DNA of 64,000 nt from Bacillus fonticola (GCF_012955605.1 NZ_CP052135.1:176001-240000); one strand, 5' to 3'. Numbered from the stretch's first letter, positions 38,066 through 47,348 are shown. Notes: a model not told the origin generated them from the letters alone. Program-made: numbers and translations.

Positions 38066-38911
38066 ATGTATGAAGTGATAGATATTTCGACTTGGTCACA
38101 AGATTTATCAATCCAAGCTTCGGGTACTCGGGAAAAATACTGGATGCAGCCTAGTCAAGAAAGAAAAGAAAAGTTCTTATTTAAAATTCCAAGGGTAAAA
38201 GGGGAGATTTGGGCAGAAAAGGTAGCTGCAGAAATTGGTAAATCAATTGGTTTAACCATGATGAATGTATCCTTTGCGACTCATAATGAAAGAGAAGGGG
38301 TCCTACTAGAAAATTTCTCCCCAAGAGGGATAGAAATGCATGATGGTGGGGAAATCCTTTCTACTATTGTTGAACAATTTAATCCAAAGCAGTTAGATGA
38401 TTACTCCATAGAGAACATCATTAAAGCTTTAAACCATTTTAACCTAATTGGTCAGTTTATTTCTGTTTGTGTTTTTGATTCATTGATTGCAAATCAGGAT
38501 AGACATTGTGAAAACTGGGCAATCATGTTAGTAAAGGGTAACTATAATTTCTCCCCAATATACGACAACGGGGCTTCATTGGGTTTCAATGAGTCTGAGG
38601 AAGTACTGAGAGAGTATTTACGGGATGAAGTGAGATTCAAAGCCTTCACAAATCGTGCTAAAACCCTAATTGAAGTAAATGGAAACAGGAAGCCGAAAGT
38701 GAAACAACTTATGGACTATTTATCAGTTCATTTTGCGAAAACGGTAAATCGAGAAATTGACCGCACTCAATCACTCGATTACAATAAACTCAATACGATA
38801 TTGGATAAAGTGCCTGACCATCTTATGTCGGACATTCAACGTGACTGGGTAGTTAAGTTAATCGCTTATCGAGTAGATTGGCTAACGTATTGGAGAAAGG
38901 AGCTGGTCTAA
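38066..38911 (+). CDS. HipA-like Ser/Thr kinase (kinase core only)
   Basis: A 281-aa protein matching the C-terminal kinase core of HipA toxins: ATP-binding Lys40 (EKFLFKIPR), catalytic loop FDSLIANQDRHCENWAI (Asp145, Asn150) and metal-binding Asp167 in SPIYDNGASLG. The HipA N-terminal subdomain is missing here but seems to be encoded by the next gene, so this is a split HipA. HipA kinases phosphorylate tRNA synthetases or similar targets to arrest growth. No HipB-like helix-turn-helix gene is present. The stop abuts the next start (TAAATG), with AAAGGAG between, indicating tight co-expression. Confidence 0.75.
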   Translation: MYEVIDISTWSQDLSIQASGTREKYWMQPSQERKEKFLFKIPRVKGEIWAEKVAAEIGKSIGLTMMNVSFATHNEREGVLLENFSPRGIEMHDGGEILSTIVEQFNPKQLDDYSIENIIKALNHFNLIGQFISVCVFDSLIANQDRHCENWAIMLVKGNYNFSPIYDNGASLGFNESEEVLREYLRDEVRFKAFTNRAKTLIEVNGNRKPKVKQLMDYLSVHFAKTVNREIDRTQSLDYNKLNTILDKVPDHLMSDIQRDWVVKLIAYRVDWLTYWRKELV

Positions 38912-39673
38912 ATGGCAGAGCTCTTATGGCTTGTATGGCAAAACATTGAAACTAGACAGAAGTACCATGTTGGCAACCTTCTCTACATTGAGAATGACGG
39001 GTACTATTTTGAATATGAGAAGCAGCAGAAATCAAGAGGCTTAAGTGAAGCTTTATTGACTGGATTTAAAGGATTTTTGGCATTTCCGGACTTTAAAAGT
39101 GCTTATTATTCACCTTTTCTTTTTCACGCCTTTGAACGTCGGCTACCAAATAAAAATCGACCGGATTACCAGCAGTTAATGAAGCATTTTGGCTTAGAAA
39201 GTAATGCTCACCAGATGGAGCTGTTACGTGTAACTAAGGGGAAAACGGCAACGGATTCCTTTGAGTTAGTCTCACCTATTTCTGTAGATGGAAAGGGATT
39301 TGTGCTCGACTTCTATATTGAAGGTTGGCGTTATTATGATGGTGATAAAGTTTTAGATCAACTGTCTGTAAATGAGGCTTTAGCTTTTAAACGTGAACCC
39401 GATAACGAACATGACGTTTTTGCAGTAAAAGTATTAGCTTCTGGATGTTTAATTGGATACGTGCCGGCAGTTTACTCGGAGTTCTTCACAGGAATCATTG
39501 ACCATGATGGTGAGCTAACTATGGTAGTAAGTAAAATCAGTTATGAAGCTATTCCTCAAATGAAAGTTTTGGTGCATGTTACAGGCTGTATGCCTCAATC
39601 TCTAGATGAGCAAATTCTTATCAAAATGTCACCTGTTCAAGAGAGAATGGATGTTATTGAGGTTGTTCAGTAG
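38912..39673 (+). CDS. HIRAN-domain protein with HipA-N-like front part
   Basis: A 253-aa protein. Residues 1-90 (LLWLVWQNIETRQKYHVGNL ... SPFLFHAFERRLPN) resemble the N-terminal subdomain of HipA, or HipS-type partners. The C-terminal part holds a HIRAN domain: FKREPDNEHDVFAVKV and GCLIGYVPAVYSEFF, about 155-215. HIRAN domains bind DNA 3' ends or damaged DNA in eukaryotic helicases and occur with nuclease and phage-defence genes in bacteria. With the kinase it may form a toxin-regulator or defence pair. Function is inferred from domains only. Confidence 0.68.
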   Translation: MAELLWLVWQNIETRQKYHVGNLLYIENDGYYFEYEKQQKSRGLSEALLTGFKGFLAFPDFKSAYYSPFLFHAFERRLPNKNRPDYQQLMKHFGLESNAHQMELLRVTKGKTATDSFELVSPISVDGKGFVLDFYIEGWRYYDGDKVLDQLSVNEALAFKREPDNEHDVFAVKVLASGCLIGYVPAVYSEFFTGIIDHDGELTMVVSKISYEAIPQMKVLVHVTGCMPQSLDEQILIKMSPVQERMDVIEVVQ

Positions 39674-39788
39674 AACCTGGCGCTTTTTTACTCTGGTGTG
39701 AGTAACTCGCATAGCTTGTCTTGGGGTATTACTTACGGTGGAATAACGAGACTTAATGTAAAGAATACCCCTTGATTGAAACACGAGC

Positions 39789-39817
39789 GGAAACACGGGG
39801 ACGGTTCGTGTGTTTCC
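39789..39817. repeat. Palindromic GGGGACGGTT repeat, copy A
   Basis: GGAAACAC-GGGGACGGTTC-GTGTGTTTCC forms a stem-loop. Related copies occur at 47217, 47720, 58243 and, inverted, near 41131. Such REP-like units are dispersed in many Firmicutes genomes. Confidence 0.75.
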
Positions 39818-39868
39818 TTCCCCCTCCCCGTTGAAGAGGCTTTTTAAAAAGTATGCGGATGGGGCTCA

Positions 39869-40913
39869 TTAGGGTTCACCTGAAATCATTTTAAGTGGCG
39901 ATTTTCTACATCCAGGACACAACGTGACATCTTTATTGACAAGAACGGAAAGAATTTCAATGGTATTTAGTCCTTCATATTTCGGTTGATAAACCGGACT
40001 TTGCGTTAGTCGACGACAGAGTTGCAGCTTCGTTTTTTTGTTTCGATTCGCTAGTAGTCCATAGTGTCTGATTTTCACAAATTTCCTCGGAAGAATATGC
40101 ATTAACAATCGACGAATAAACTCTACACCTTTCATCTTTACAGTCTTTTTTTCATTGTTGTTTTTATAATCCTTCACGAGAATTGTAACCGTATCGTTTT
40201 CAACCGAAAGAATCCGGTGATTGGATATGGCGATACGATGGGTGTAACGGCCAAGATATTCGATGACAGCCAAGGGACCCGAAAATGTCCTTTTGGTATA
40301 GCTATACCAGTTTAGGTTATAACACTGATCAATTAACTCTTGAAATGCTTTCGGGTCTTCAAACTGTTTGGCATCATTATAAAATTCAAGTCGATTTTGT
40401 TGATAGTATTGTTTTAAATAATAGAGAAATTTACCACGAAAGTTTTTAGATAGGACTTTAACCGGTATAAAGAATCTTTTACTTGTGCTGCGCCACTGAT
40501 TCTGTTTGGTAAGTCCCCCAGCTAATACAACCGTGTGAATATGGGGATGGTAATGTAAGTTCTGCCCCCATGTATGCAGCACCGATAAAAAGCCGATCTG
40601 CGCACCCAAATATTTATCGTCTTGGGAAAGCTCCATCAATGTTTCTGCCACTGCCTTATACATTAAATTGTAGAGCATTTTTTGGTTATGATAAATCAAC
40701 ATTTGAAGCTGTTCAGGCATGGTAAATACCACATGGAAATAGGGCGCATTGAGAACATCTTTCTTTCTCTGATCCACCCAGACTTCTTTGTTGATTCCTT
40801 GGCATAAGGTGCAGTGTTGATTTCGACAGGAATTTATAGCTTACTTGGGTATGTCCACAGGTGTTACATTCATAAGCACGCCCGCCTAAGGCGTTGGTTC
40901 TACAGTTCATCAT
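39869..40913 (-). pseudogene. IS91-family transposase, frameshifted
   Basis: Minus-strand HUH-type transposase. The N-terminal zinc-binding part (NCRTNALGGRAYECNTCGHT) and the rest (NSCRNQHCTLCQG ... DQRKKDVLNAPYFHVVF) are in different frames. One base differs near 40845. The HUH motif HYHPHIHTVVLAGG, the tyrosine segment AVIEYLGRYTHRIAISN and the Cys-rich end TLCPGCRK remain. If the shift is a sequencing error the element could be active. No clean ends were identified. Confidence 0.82.
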
Positions 40914-40977
40914 GTCTCTTGCGGCTTTCGCTTGGATCTTATGTATTTTTCATATTGTCCGTGTTATAATCGCCATA

Positions 40978-41062
40978 TGAAAAAGTATGCCTTTCTTTCT
41001 TGGTTTGTTTGGTTTGGCGATTAAACAATACCACAAGATAAGCATACCTTTTCATTTTTTTT
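40978..41062. repeat. Long imperfect inverted repeat upstream of the IS91-like gene
   Basis: GAAAAAGTATGC (from 40979) and GCATACCTTTTC (ending about 41055) face each other across about 50 bp containing AT-rich sequence. It may be the end of an insertion sequence or a large hairpin. Confidence 0.45.
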
Positions 41063-41130
41063 ATGTCTTTTTAAGGTGTTTTTGTTTTTAGAACTGCTTT
41101 TAAAGAGCCATCGCATTAGCGATTTCGTTC

Positions 41131-41165
41131 TTCTCTTGCTTCGGAAGCAAGAGAACCGTTCCCAC
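41131..41165. repeat. GGGAACGGTTCTC hairpin, inverted member of the palindromic repeat family
   Basis: TTCTCTTGCTTC / GAAGCAAGAGAA is a perfect 12-bp stem directly followed by CCGTTCCC, the reverse complement of the GGGAACGG core seen in the other copies. Confidence 0.6.
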
Positions 41166-41198
41166 GCTTCACTTCACCCATGCTTCACAATGATTTCT

Positions 41199-42222
41199 TC
41201 AGCGGGTAGGGGAGTGTAGTCGCATATAACTCCACCTCAGTCGTCGGGAAGAGTAACGTTTGTCCGTTTGCTTCGATTTCACGGTACGTAATCCGGTAGA
41301 TTTGAGAACGGGTTGGCAGACTTTGTAGACATTCTCACGTTCCCCATGTGTACACGTATTTTCCTTTACGGGGAGAGTGACATCCACCCTGTTGTTTCGC
41401 CATCTCGAGTAGACTTTCTTTCGGTTCTTTTCGTCGATTAATTTGAGAATCATGTCGGCGGGTACTTCTGCTTCTTGAATCGCTTGAACGGTGTCGGCAC
41501 TGTCAATTCCCCCATCTAAACGAACAAGTAGTTTTTGGCTTGTCGCGATAGCGGCGAGTTGCAGTGTATCACGAATAAAGGCAGGCGTTCCTTTCTGTAC
41601 GTGCTGACTGCCTTTACGCGGCTCGGTATGAAGACAGTATCCCTCCCTTCCGACGTAACTAAAAATAGGGGAGAATCCGTCGCATCCTTTATAGGTTCGA
41701 CTCACGCCTTCCTTTTGTGTTTTTCCGTTATCCCACGGACTCACATCAATATCTATAGGGACGCAGTGGGTGTTGTCAGAGACCTGGATAGGAGTGAGAT
41801 GTCCTTTCATTCTGCTCAGCAGTTTGGCATTCTCATTTGGTATAAAGGCATGCGGTTGATACTTCAGAGCCAACGCGTCTAGCCGTTGCCTGAACGTGGG
41901 AGAAGAAGGAACCTGGTCAATGCCCATCGACAAGGAAAAGGCTTCATCTGCTCGGTACCGTTCTATGTCGTCGAAGTCACTTCTTCCTTGACTAAGAAGA
42001 CCTATGTAAGAAGCCATCACATCACCATTTGATATATCAGGCCCGCGGTATGTAGGGTGCAGACTCAGAGGGTCAAACTTCTGTAGGAGGTTGGTCTTGT
42101 GTAACAAAAATACCAGCCAAACAAAGTCCCGTGTAGGCATAATAGTTTTCGTCTGTACGTTCAAAGGTAAAGCGTTGTAATTCCCCCAAGTTTTTCACCC
42201 TCCAAGTGAAAAAGTAGTGAAA
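41199..42222 (-). pseudogene. IS1380-family transposase, frameshifted and truncated
   Basis: Minus strand. The N-terminus ERTDENYYAYTGLCLAG is followed by a +1 T relative to the copy at 58.3 kb, putting LLHKTNLLQKFDPLSLHPTYRG in another frame. The catalytic region follows (RLDGGIDSADTVQAI preceded by SRTYKGCDGFSPIF). It stops at 41199 in unrelated sequence, about 100 residues short of family length. Its 5' flank to 42309 is duplicated at 58274-58535. Confidence 0.82.
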
Positions 42223-42309
42223 TACTCTTTCGATGTTGTATCCCTAGTATAACAGGGATTCTACAGAAAATAGAGGGTGGTTTTATAAGATTTATCTCAC
42301 GGATTCAGG
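42046..42309. repeat. IS1380 end, copy 1 of a 264-bp direct repeat
   Basis: It matches 58274-58535 in the same orientation with scattered differences (roughly nine in ten bases agree by eye). It covers the first codons of the transposase and the upstream end. The two copies bracket about 16 kb. Confidence 0.88.
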
Positions 42310-42433
42310 TTTCATTGTATCGCTGATATAGCTTGGTGGATTAATATTGACTCTTTACTCAACGAAATATTTATCAGGCTTTTTAAAACTAAAAAAAGTA
42401 ATCGAAAATATGAATTAGAATTAGAAAGGAGAC

Positions 42434-42763
42434 ATGATAATGTATGGTTGGTTAAATATCGGGAGCCTTGTGCTGGGTTTGATTGCATGGATATTGCCTA
42501 TTGCAAGTCTAGCAAAGCATAATAAAGATAATAACAAAAATTGGGTTTTATTTTCGATAGCAAGTATTAGCGCCTGTGTAATCTCGCTATGTTTTCAAAT
42601 TTTATATAACGATTACTTAGTCAGGACAGAAGATTGGTCGGCTCTTATGGACACTTCTAAAGGTGTGGTTCGTCTTTCTTTCCTACTTTCTATAGTAACT
42701 ATTGTACTTAATGTAATTACTGCAATTGTATATAACAAAAAAGTAAATGATAGCTACTCATAG
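42434..42763 (+). CDS. Small membrane protein of unknown function
   Basis: A 109-aa protein with three predicted membrane helices: IGSLVLGLIAWILPIASL (8-25), WVLFSIASISACVISLCF (38-55) and VVRLSFLLSIVTIVLNVITA (79-98). It has a basic loop after helix 1 and a short charged tail. AAAGGAG precedes ATG 42434. I do not recognise a named family; similar small proteins are frequent in Bacillus. It stands alone between mobile-element remnants. Confidence 0.65.
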   Translation: MIMYGWLNIGSLVLGLIAWILPIASLAKHNKDNNKNWVLFSIASISACVISLCFQILYNDYLVRTEDWSALMDTSKGVVRLSFLLSIVTIVLNVITAIVYNKKVNDSYS

Positions 42764-43131
42764 GTGGAACAGGAAAAGCACTTTTATTGTATTAGGGCTT
42801 CCAGCTCAAAACAATGCTAAAATGAAAAACAACGCAGTTTAACCTGCGTACTAGTCATAGCATTCCGCCCTCTTCTTTATTTTTTCTAAAATCTCATTTT
42901 CACCTTGACAATCTTTGTTCATGGTGAAAAATGAGTTTGTCTGTTAAAAACAACCACATAGCGTCAGACTAAACAAGTGGCTTACTGAAAAGCGGATGCT
43001 ATACTTCCATAAGCAGATTAAACAGCTGCGTTTTCCAGCTGTTTAACGCATTAGATTCCTACCTTAATCTAACCGCCTCTCTCATCCAGAAAGGAGGTTA
43101 ATGTATTTTTCTTTAGGGTGAATGCTAGTTT
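42764..43131. other. Gene-free stretch
   Basis: No coding sequence is seen. A possible hairpin AACAGCTGCG ... CAGCTGTTTAA lies near 43019-43049. An AGAAAGGAGG ribosome-binding sequence at 43089-43098 precedes no intact gene, consistent with a degraded insertion. Confidence 0.5.
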
Positions 43132-43455
43132 TTGTTATCAGCGTACTTAAAATTTAAAATTAAGTCTGAAGCTTTTGTGCCCGGGAAACTGCTTGGACAA
43201 CAAATTTATCATCCATTGAAGAAGGTGTCTTGGACACCAATTGTAAGACAGGTACTAATCACATATGATTATAGTCCTTTTAATAAAAATCTCAAAGATT
43301 ACTTTGAGAAACTTGATATGAAAGAGTTTGATAGAAACAATGTAGCGTATAGACAAAAGTTAGCGAAAAAGCAGAAATACAAATGCTCGTTGTGTAGTAA
43401 ATCAATTGCAAATGGAACCGAAGGTCTAGAAATGCATCATAAAGGGCATGGTTGA
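43129..43455 (+). pseudogene. Group II intron maturase, C-terminal HNH fragment
   Basis: The frame reads KVSWTPIVRQVLITYDYSPF and then a zinc/HNH-type end KYKCSLCSKSIANGTEGLEM followed by HHKGHG. This is the endonuclease tail of group II intron-encoded proteins. Reverse-transcriptase and maturase domains are missing and a stop lies just upstream, so it is a relic. Confidence 0.65.
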
Positions 43456-43617
43456 TGGTTGGAGTCTATGGGAGAAGTGATGGACAATGTCTAATATTCT
43501 TGACATAGTGTGGAAATTTTCGGGAAGTGCGCATCCATTCAAAGAAAAGATCATAGACCTTCTATTCAAATGGCTGAATAGAAGAAGTCATTAATTGGAA
43601 CAATTTTGTTTTGTTCC

Positions 43618-43724
43618 TTAAGAAATTTCTGTTACCACAACCACGGGTTAGAGAAAGCATCATACGATGTAAAAAGGTTGTTCCACAAATCAATGAAGCG
43701 ATTATGGAAGACAACCGTTTCTGA
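43618..43724 (+). pseudogene. C-terminal protein fragment, family unknown
   Basis: One frame reads KKFLLPQPRVRESIIRCKKV followed by VPQINEAIMEDNRF and a stop. It looks like the tail of a real protein but I cannot assign a family. Confidence 0.3.
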
Positions 43725-43747
43725 TTTTGTGTCAACTTTACTGAAAA

Positions 43748-44080
43748 CTAATTTGAAGATAACTCGGATTCCAATTTAATCCAAGTTTGAGACCAGTTCT
43801 CAATTGTTTTCAAAATGGGTTCCATTGATTGTCCTTTTTCTGTTAAAGAATATTTAATAATAACTGGTGTTTCGGGTATAACCTCACGTTTTACTACCCC
43901 TTGGTTCTCCAATTCCTTTAAACGATCTGATAATACTTTTCCACTTATACCAATAGAAGTTTGTATCTCATTAAATCTTTGTGGTCCCAATAATAATTGA
44001 TAGATAACTAATGTTGTCCATCTCTGACTTAATAACGAAATTGCTTTTTCGAATTTCGGACAAATTGTTGGTTGCTTCAT
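43748..44080 (-). CDS. HxlR/DUF24-family transcriptional regulator
   Basis: A 110-aa winged-helix regulator with the family pattern CPKFEKAISLLSQRWTTLVI and RFNEIQTSIGISGKVLSDRL, VVKREVIPETPVIIKYSLTEKG. Cys7 at the N-terminus matches the redox-sensing Cys of quinone-responsive members such as YodB/HypR. It is divergent from the detoxification operon at 44224 and probably represses it through the palindrome at 44183-44199. Confidence 0.9.
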   Translation of the reverse strand: MKQPTICPKFEKAISLLSQRWTTLVIYQLLLGPQRFNEIQTSIGISGKVLSDRLKELENQGVVKREVIPETPVIIKYSLTEKGQSMEPILKTIENWSQTWIKLESELSSN

Positions 44081-44154
44081 TTTTTAAATGCACCTCGCTT
44101 GATTTCTATTATACCACAAAACAGAAATCAAATAACAAAACAAAATTTAGTTAC

Positions 44155-44183
44155 TTGACATCATTTGCTTTCCTAGATATACT
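44155..44183 (+). promoter_or_regulatory. Sigma-A promoter of the detoxification operon
   Basis: TTGACA (44155-44160) and TATACT (44178-44183) with a 17-bp spacer, a near-consensus promoter 41 bp before the doxX-type gene. Confidence 0.88.
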
Positions 44184-44199
44184 TACTTACATAAAGTAA
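44183..44199. promoter_or_regulatory. Palindromic operator TTACTT-N5-AAGTAA
   Basis: A perfect 6-bp inverted repeat overlaps the downstream edge of the -10 box, placed to block transcription. It resembles operators of YodB-type HxlR regulators. A further GTTACTT occurs at 44150. Confidence 0.75.
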
Positions 44200-44223
44200 C
44201 GTGGTGAGAAAAGGAGAGTTTAA

Positions 44224-44619
44224 ATGGATAAAAACGAAATTGGGAAGGTTATATTAAGAGCGGTATTAGGTCTTACAATTTTTATTCACGGGTTTTCAAA
44301 GTTCCAAGGGGGAATTTCAAATACAGTTGGCTATTTTGATAGTTTAGGGATTCCTGGATTTATGGCTTATGTAATTGCGGTTGTTGAGTTACTGGGGGGT
44401 ATTGCATTAATTCTAGGACTTGGAACACGAATTGTTACCTTGTTATCTTCACTAATTATGATAGGGGCTATTTTTACTGCAAAACTTTCAGTTGGCTTTC
44501 TTGGCAATGGTCAAATGGCAGGGTATGAACTTGAACTTGTATTATTAGCCGTATCAATTTATTTCGTTTTAGCTGAGAAATCAAAAATTTCATTTGATCA
44601 AAAGTTTTTTCAATCATAA
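44224..44619 (+). CDS. DoxX-family membrane oxidoreductase subunit
   Basis: A 131-aa protein with four predicted membrane helices, beginning ILRAVLGLTIFIHGFSKFQGG and including VIAVVELLGGIALILGLGTR, the DoxX signature. CatD/MhqP-type members are encoded with ring-cleavage dioxygenases and are induced by quinones and thiol-reactive compounds. GAAAAGGAG precedes ATG 44224. First gene of a four-gene operon. Confidence 0.9.
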   Translation: MDKNEIGKVILRAVLGLTIFIHGFSKFQGGISNTVGYFDSLGIPGFMAYVIAVVELLGGIALILGLGTRIVTLLSSLIMIGAIFTAKLSVGFLGNGQMAGYELELVLLAVSIYFVLAEKSKISFDQKFFQS

Positions 44620-44644
44620 AAAATGTACTCTAGGAGGTTTGTCT

Positions 44645-45496
44645 ATGGGATTTCACACAAAACCAACAACATTTGTTGGGCATGTAAAAGTTAAAGTGGA
44701 AAATTTACAACGTTCAATAAGATTTTATCAGGATGTCCTGGGTTTCGATATTTTAGACCAAACAACTTCAACAGTAAAATTAACAAGTGATGGAAGAACA
44801 AGTTTTTTATCACTGGACCAACCTGAAAATATTCTACCAAAACAGGAAAGAACCACTGGTTTATATCATTTTGCGATTCTCTTACCAAATCAATCGGATT
44901 TAGCCAATATTGTAGTTCATTTGGTTGAAAAGGGAATTCGCTTTGGATCTTCTGATCATCTTGTTAGTGAAGCATTGTATCTACATGATCCAGATGGAAA
45001 TGAGATTGAAATTTATCGTGATCGGGCTCCTTCTGAATGGAATTGGAATGGCGATGAAGTAGCAATGACTGTTGATCCATTAGATTTTGATAATTTGCTA
45101 AAACATGCAACACCGGGTGAGACTTGGCAGAGAATGCCTGCTAAAACGGTAATGGGGCACATTCATTTACACGTGTCAGAACTAAATAAGACAGAAGAAT
45201 TTTATGTAAAAGGACTAGGAATGGACGTAGTCAATCGATTTGGAGAGCAGGCCTTATTCCTATCATATGGAAAGTATCACCACCATGTAGGGGTCAACAC
45301 ATGGAATGGCGTAGGGGCTCCAACTCCCGCCAAAAATAGTGTAGGTCTCGAATCGTTTACGCTCATTTTTGATAATGAAGGGGATCGTAAACAAGCAGTA
45401 ACAAATTTGAAGCAGATTGGTGCGGAGATATTTGAAGAAAACAATACTATTATCACTTTTGATCCTTCTGGAAATTGCATTGAGTTAGCTGTATAA
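44645..45496 (+). CDS. VOC-family extradiol dioxygenase (CatE/MhqE-like)
   Basis: A 284-aa protein with two glyoxalase/dioxygenase modules. Metal ligands are visible: His13 in FVGHVKVKVENL, His in GLYHFAILLP, Glu in DPDGNEIEIYRD; the second module begins VMGHIHLHVSEL and ends DPSGNCIELAV. It likely opens catechol or hydroquinone rings. ATG 44645 follows AGGAGG. The second gene of the electrophile-response operon, comparable to B. subtilis catDE and mhq operons. Confidence 0.9.
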   Translation: MGFHTKPTTFVGHVKVKVENLQRSIRFYQDVLGFDILDQTTSTVKLTSDGRTSFLSLDQPENILPKQERTTGLYHFAILLPNQSDLANIVVHLVEKGIRFGSSDHLVSEALYLHDPDGNEIEIYRDRAPSEWNWNGDEVAMTVDPLDFDNLLKHATPGETWQRMPAKTVMGHIHLHVSELNKTEEFYVKGLGMDVVNRFGEQALFLSYGKYHHHVGVNTWNGVGAPTPAKNSVGLESFTLIFDNEGDRKQAVTNLKQIGAEIFEENNTIITFDPSGNCIELAV

Positions 45497-45511
45497 GATG
45501 GAGGTATTCGA

Positions 45512-46573
45512 TTGGTTACTAAAGAAAGTGCTGGTATTGAAATTGGTATTTACACACTTGCGGATATTGGTCCAGCCCCCCTGACTTCCAAGACGATAAC
45601 GGCTAAGGAGAGAGTAAAAGAAATTATTCAAGCCGCAAAACTTGCTGACGAGGCTGGACTGGATGTATTTGGAGTAGGGGAACATCATCGTCTGGATTAT
45701 GCTTCTTCTTCTCCTGCGGTTCTATTGGCTGCTATTGCACAAGTAACAAAACAAATTAGATTAACAAGTACAACAAGTGTTTTAAGTACGCTTGATCCTG
45801 TTCGTCTATTTGAAGATTTTGCTACATTGGATTTACTTTCGGATGGTCGGGCAGAAATACTGGCTGGTAGAGGAGCATTTATAGAATCATTTCCTCTTTT
45901 CGGTTATAGTACAAACGATTATGATGAATTGTTTGAAGAACATATGGAACTCCTATTACAACTGAACCAAAATGAGACTGTCACATGGTCGGGGAAGTTC
46001 CGTTCTTCCTTAAGGAATGCTGAAATTGCCCCAAGACCGGTACAAGAAAAATTACCAATTTGGATTGGAGTTGGTGGTACACCTGAGAGTGCCGTTCGTG
46101 CTGGAAGATTTGGGGTGGGAATGGCTTTAGCTATCTTGGGTGGTAATCCAAGACGTTTTAAGCCACTTGTCGATCTTTATCGTCAGGCTGGAATAGATGC
46201 TGGCCATGTACTCGAAACATTGAAGATTGGTGTAACCGGACATGTCTATCTAGCTAAGACAACTCAGCAAGCAAAAGACGAGTTTTATCCATATTATTCC
46301 AATTACTGGGAATATGTAAACCGTCAGCGTGGAATGGTGACAAGAATATCAAGGGATGACTTCGAACAAATGGCTAGTCCAGAGAGTGCATTGTTTGTAG
46401 GGAGTCCGCAACAAATCATAGAGAAAGTTCTTCAACAATACGAACTCTTTGGGCATCAACGTTTCTTGGCACAGTTAGATATAGGTGGTCAACCGTTCAA
46501 GAATGTAGCAGAAGGCATTGAATTGTTAGCAACGGAAATTGCACCAATCGTTCGAAGAGAAACAAGTAAATAA
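45512..46573 (+). CDS. LLM-class flavin-dependent oxidoreductase
   Basis: A 353-aa luciferase-like (F420/FMN TIM-barrel) protein: EIGIYTLADIGPAPL at the start, GLDVFGVGEHHRLDYASSSP, RLTSTTSVLSTLDPVRLFEDFATLDLLSDGRAEILAGRG and PIWIGVGGTPESAVRAG. It probably uses reduced flavin supplied by the next gene's product. TTG 45512 is preceded by ATGGAGG. It is the third gene of the operon; the substrate is unknown. Confidence 0.92.
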   Translation: MVTKESAGIEIGIYTLADIGPAPLTSKTITAKERVKEIIQAAKLADEAGLDVFGVGEHHRLDYASSSPAVLLAAIAQVTKQIRLTSTTSVLSTLDPVRLFEDFATLDLLSDGRAEILAGRGAFIESFPLFGYSTNDYDELFEEHMELLLQLNQNETVTWSGKFRSSLRNAEIAPRPVQEKLPIWIGVGGTPESAVRAGRFGVGMALAILGGNPRRFKPLVDLYRQAGIDAGHVLETLKIGVTGHVYLAKTTQQAKDEFYPYYSNYWEYVNRQRGMVTRISRDDFEQMASPESALFVGSPQQIIEKVLQQYELFGHQRFLAQLDIGGQPFKNVAEGIELLATEIAPIVRRETSK

Positions 46574-46647
46574 ACTTTTTATAGGCGGTGTGAAGATTGG
46601 GTTTTATTGAAAAAATATTTGGTAAACAAACTAAGGAGGACGAAACA

Positions 46648-47196
46648 ATGACAACAGAAAAATTGAACATTGGAATTATCTTAGGAAGCACTCGTCAAGG
46701 ACGTATAAGTCCACAAGTAGGAGAATGGGTAAAAGGAATTGCTGAAAAACGAGGAGATGCATATTATGAAATTGTAGATATTGCTGACTTTAATCTTCCG
46801 TTTTTAGGAACAACTGATGGAACGGAGCCTGGTATTGCTGCTTGGAATGAGAAACTGGCAAGCCTTGATGGGTTTGTATTCATTGTTCAAGAATACAATC
46901 ACAGTATTTCCGGTGCGTTAAAAAACGCCATCGATTTTGCGCGTGAAGTTTGGTATAACAAAGCAGCTGGTATCGTAAGTTATGGTTCTACTGGAGGGGC
47001 TCGTGCAGCTGAACATTTACGAGGTATTTTTGCAGAACAGAAAGTTGCGGATGTTCGCACACATCCAACTTTGAGTTTATTTACTGATTTTATTAATGGA
47101 ACTGAGTTTAAACCACAAGAATTACATTTCGATAATGTAAATACGATGCTTGATGAAATTGTTGCTTGGAGTGGAGCATTGAAAACCTTACGTTAA
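46648..47196 (+). CDS. NAD(P)H-dependent FMN reductase
   Basis: A 182-aa flavodoxin-like reductase. The FMN phosphate-binding loop is GIILGSTRQGRISPQVGEW, and QEYNHSISGALKNAIDF is the second family motif; SYGSTGGARAAEHLR follows. ATG 46648 has AAGGAGG upstream; an in-frame TTG at 46597 would add 17 residues and is less likely. It can supply FMNH2 to the luciferase-like enzyme or reduce quinones directly. Last gene of the operon. Confidence 0.92.
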   Translation: MTTEKLNIGIILGSTRQGRISPQVGEWVKGIAEKRGDAYYEIVDIADFNLPFLGTTDGTEPGIAAWNEKLASLDGFVFIVQEYNHSISGALKNAIDFAREVWYNKAAGIVSYGSTGGARAAEHLRGIFAEQKVADVRTHPTLSLFTDFINGTEFKPQELHFDNVNTMLDEIVAWSGALKTLR

Positions 47197-47216
47197 ACTT
47201 AAATAGGAAAACATGG

Positions 47217-47243
47217 GGGAAACACGGGGACGGTTCGTGCGCC
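47217..47243. repeat. Palindromic GGGGACGGTT repeat, copy B
   Basis: GGGAAACACGGGGACGGTTC, then GTGCGCC; the 3' arm has changed relative to copy A. It lies just after the FMN reductase gene. Confidence 0.7.
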
Positions 47244-47348
47244 ACGAGGGGCGCATCATATAGTGGGTGGGACTCCCACTGAGAAAGATTTAGCAAGTCA
47301 CTCATAGCGAGTCTTAAAGCGAAGGAGGTTTTCATTCGAAGACATTGT

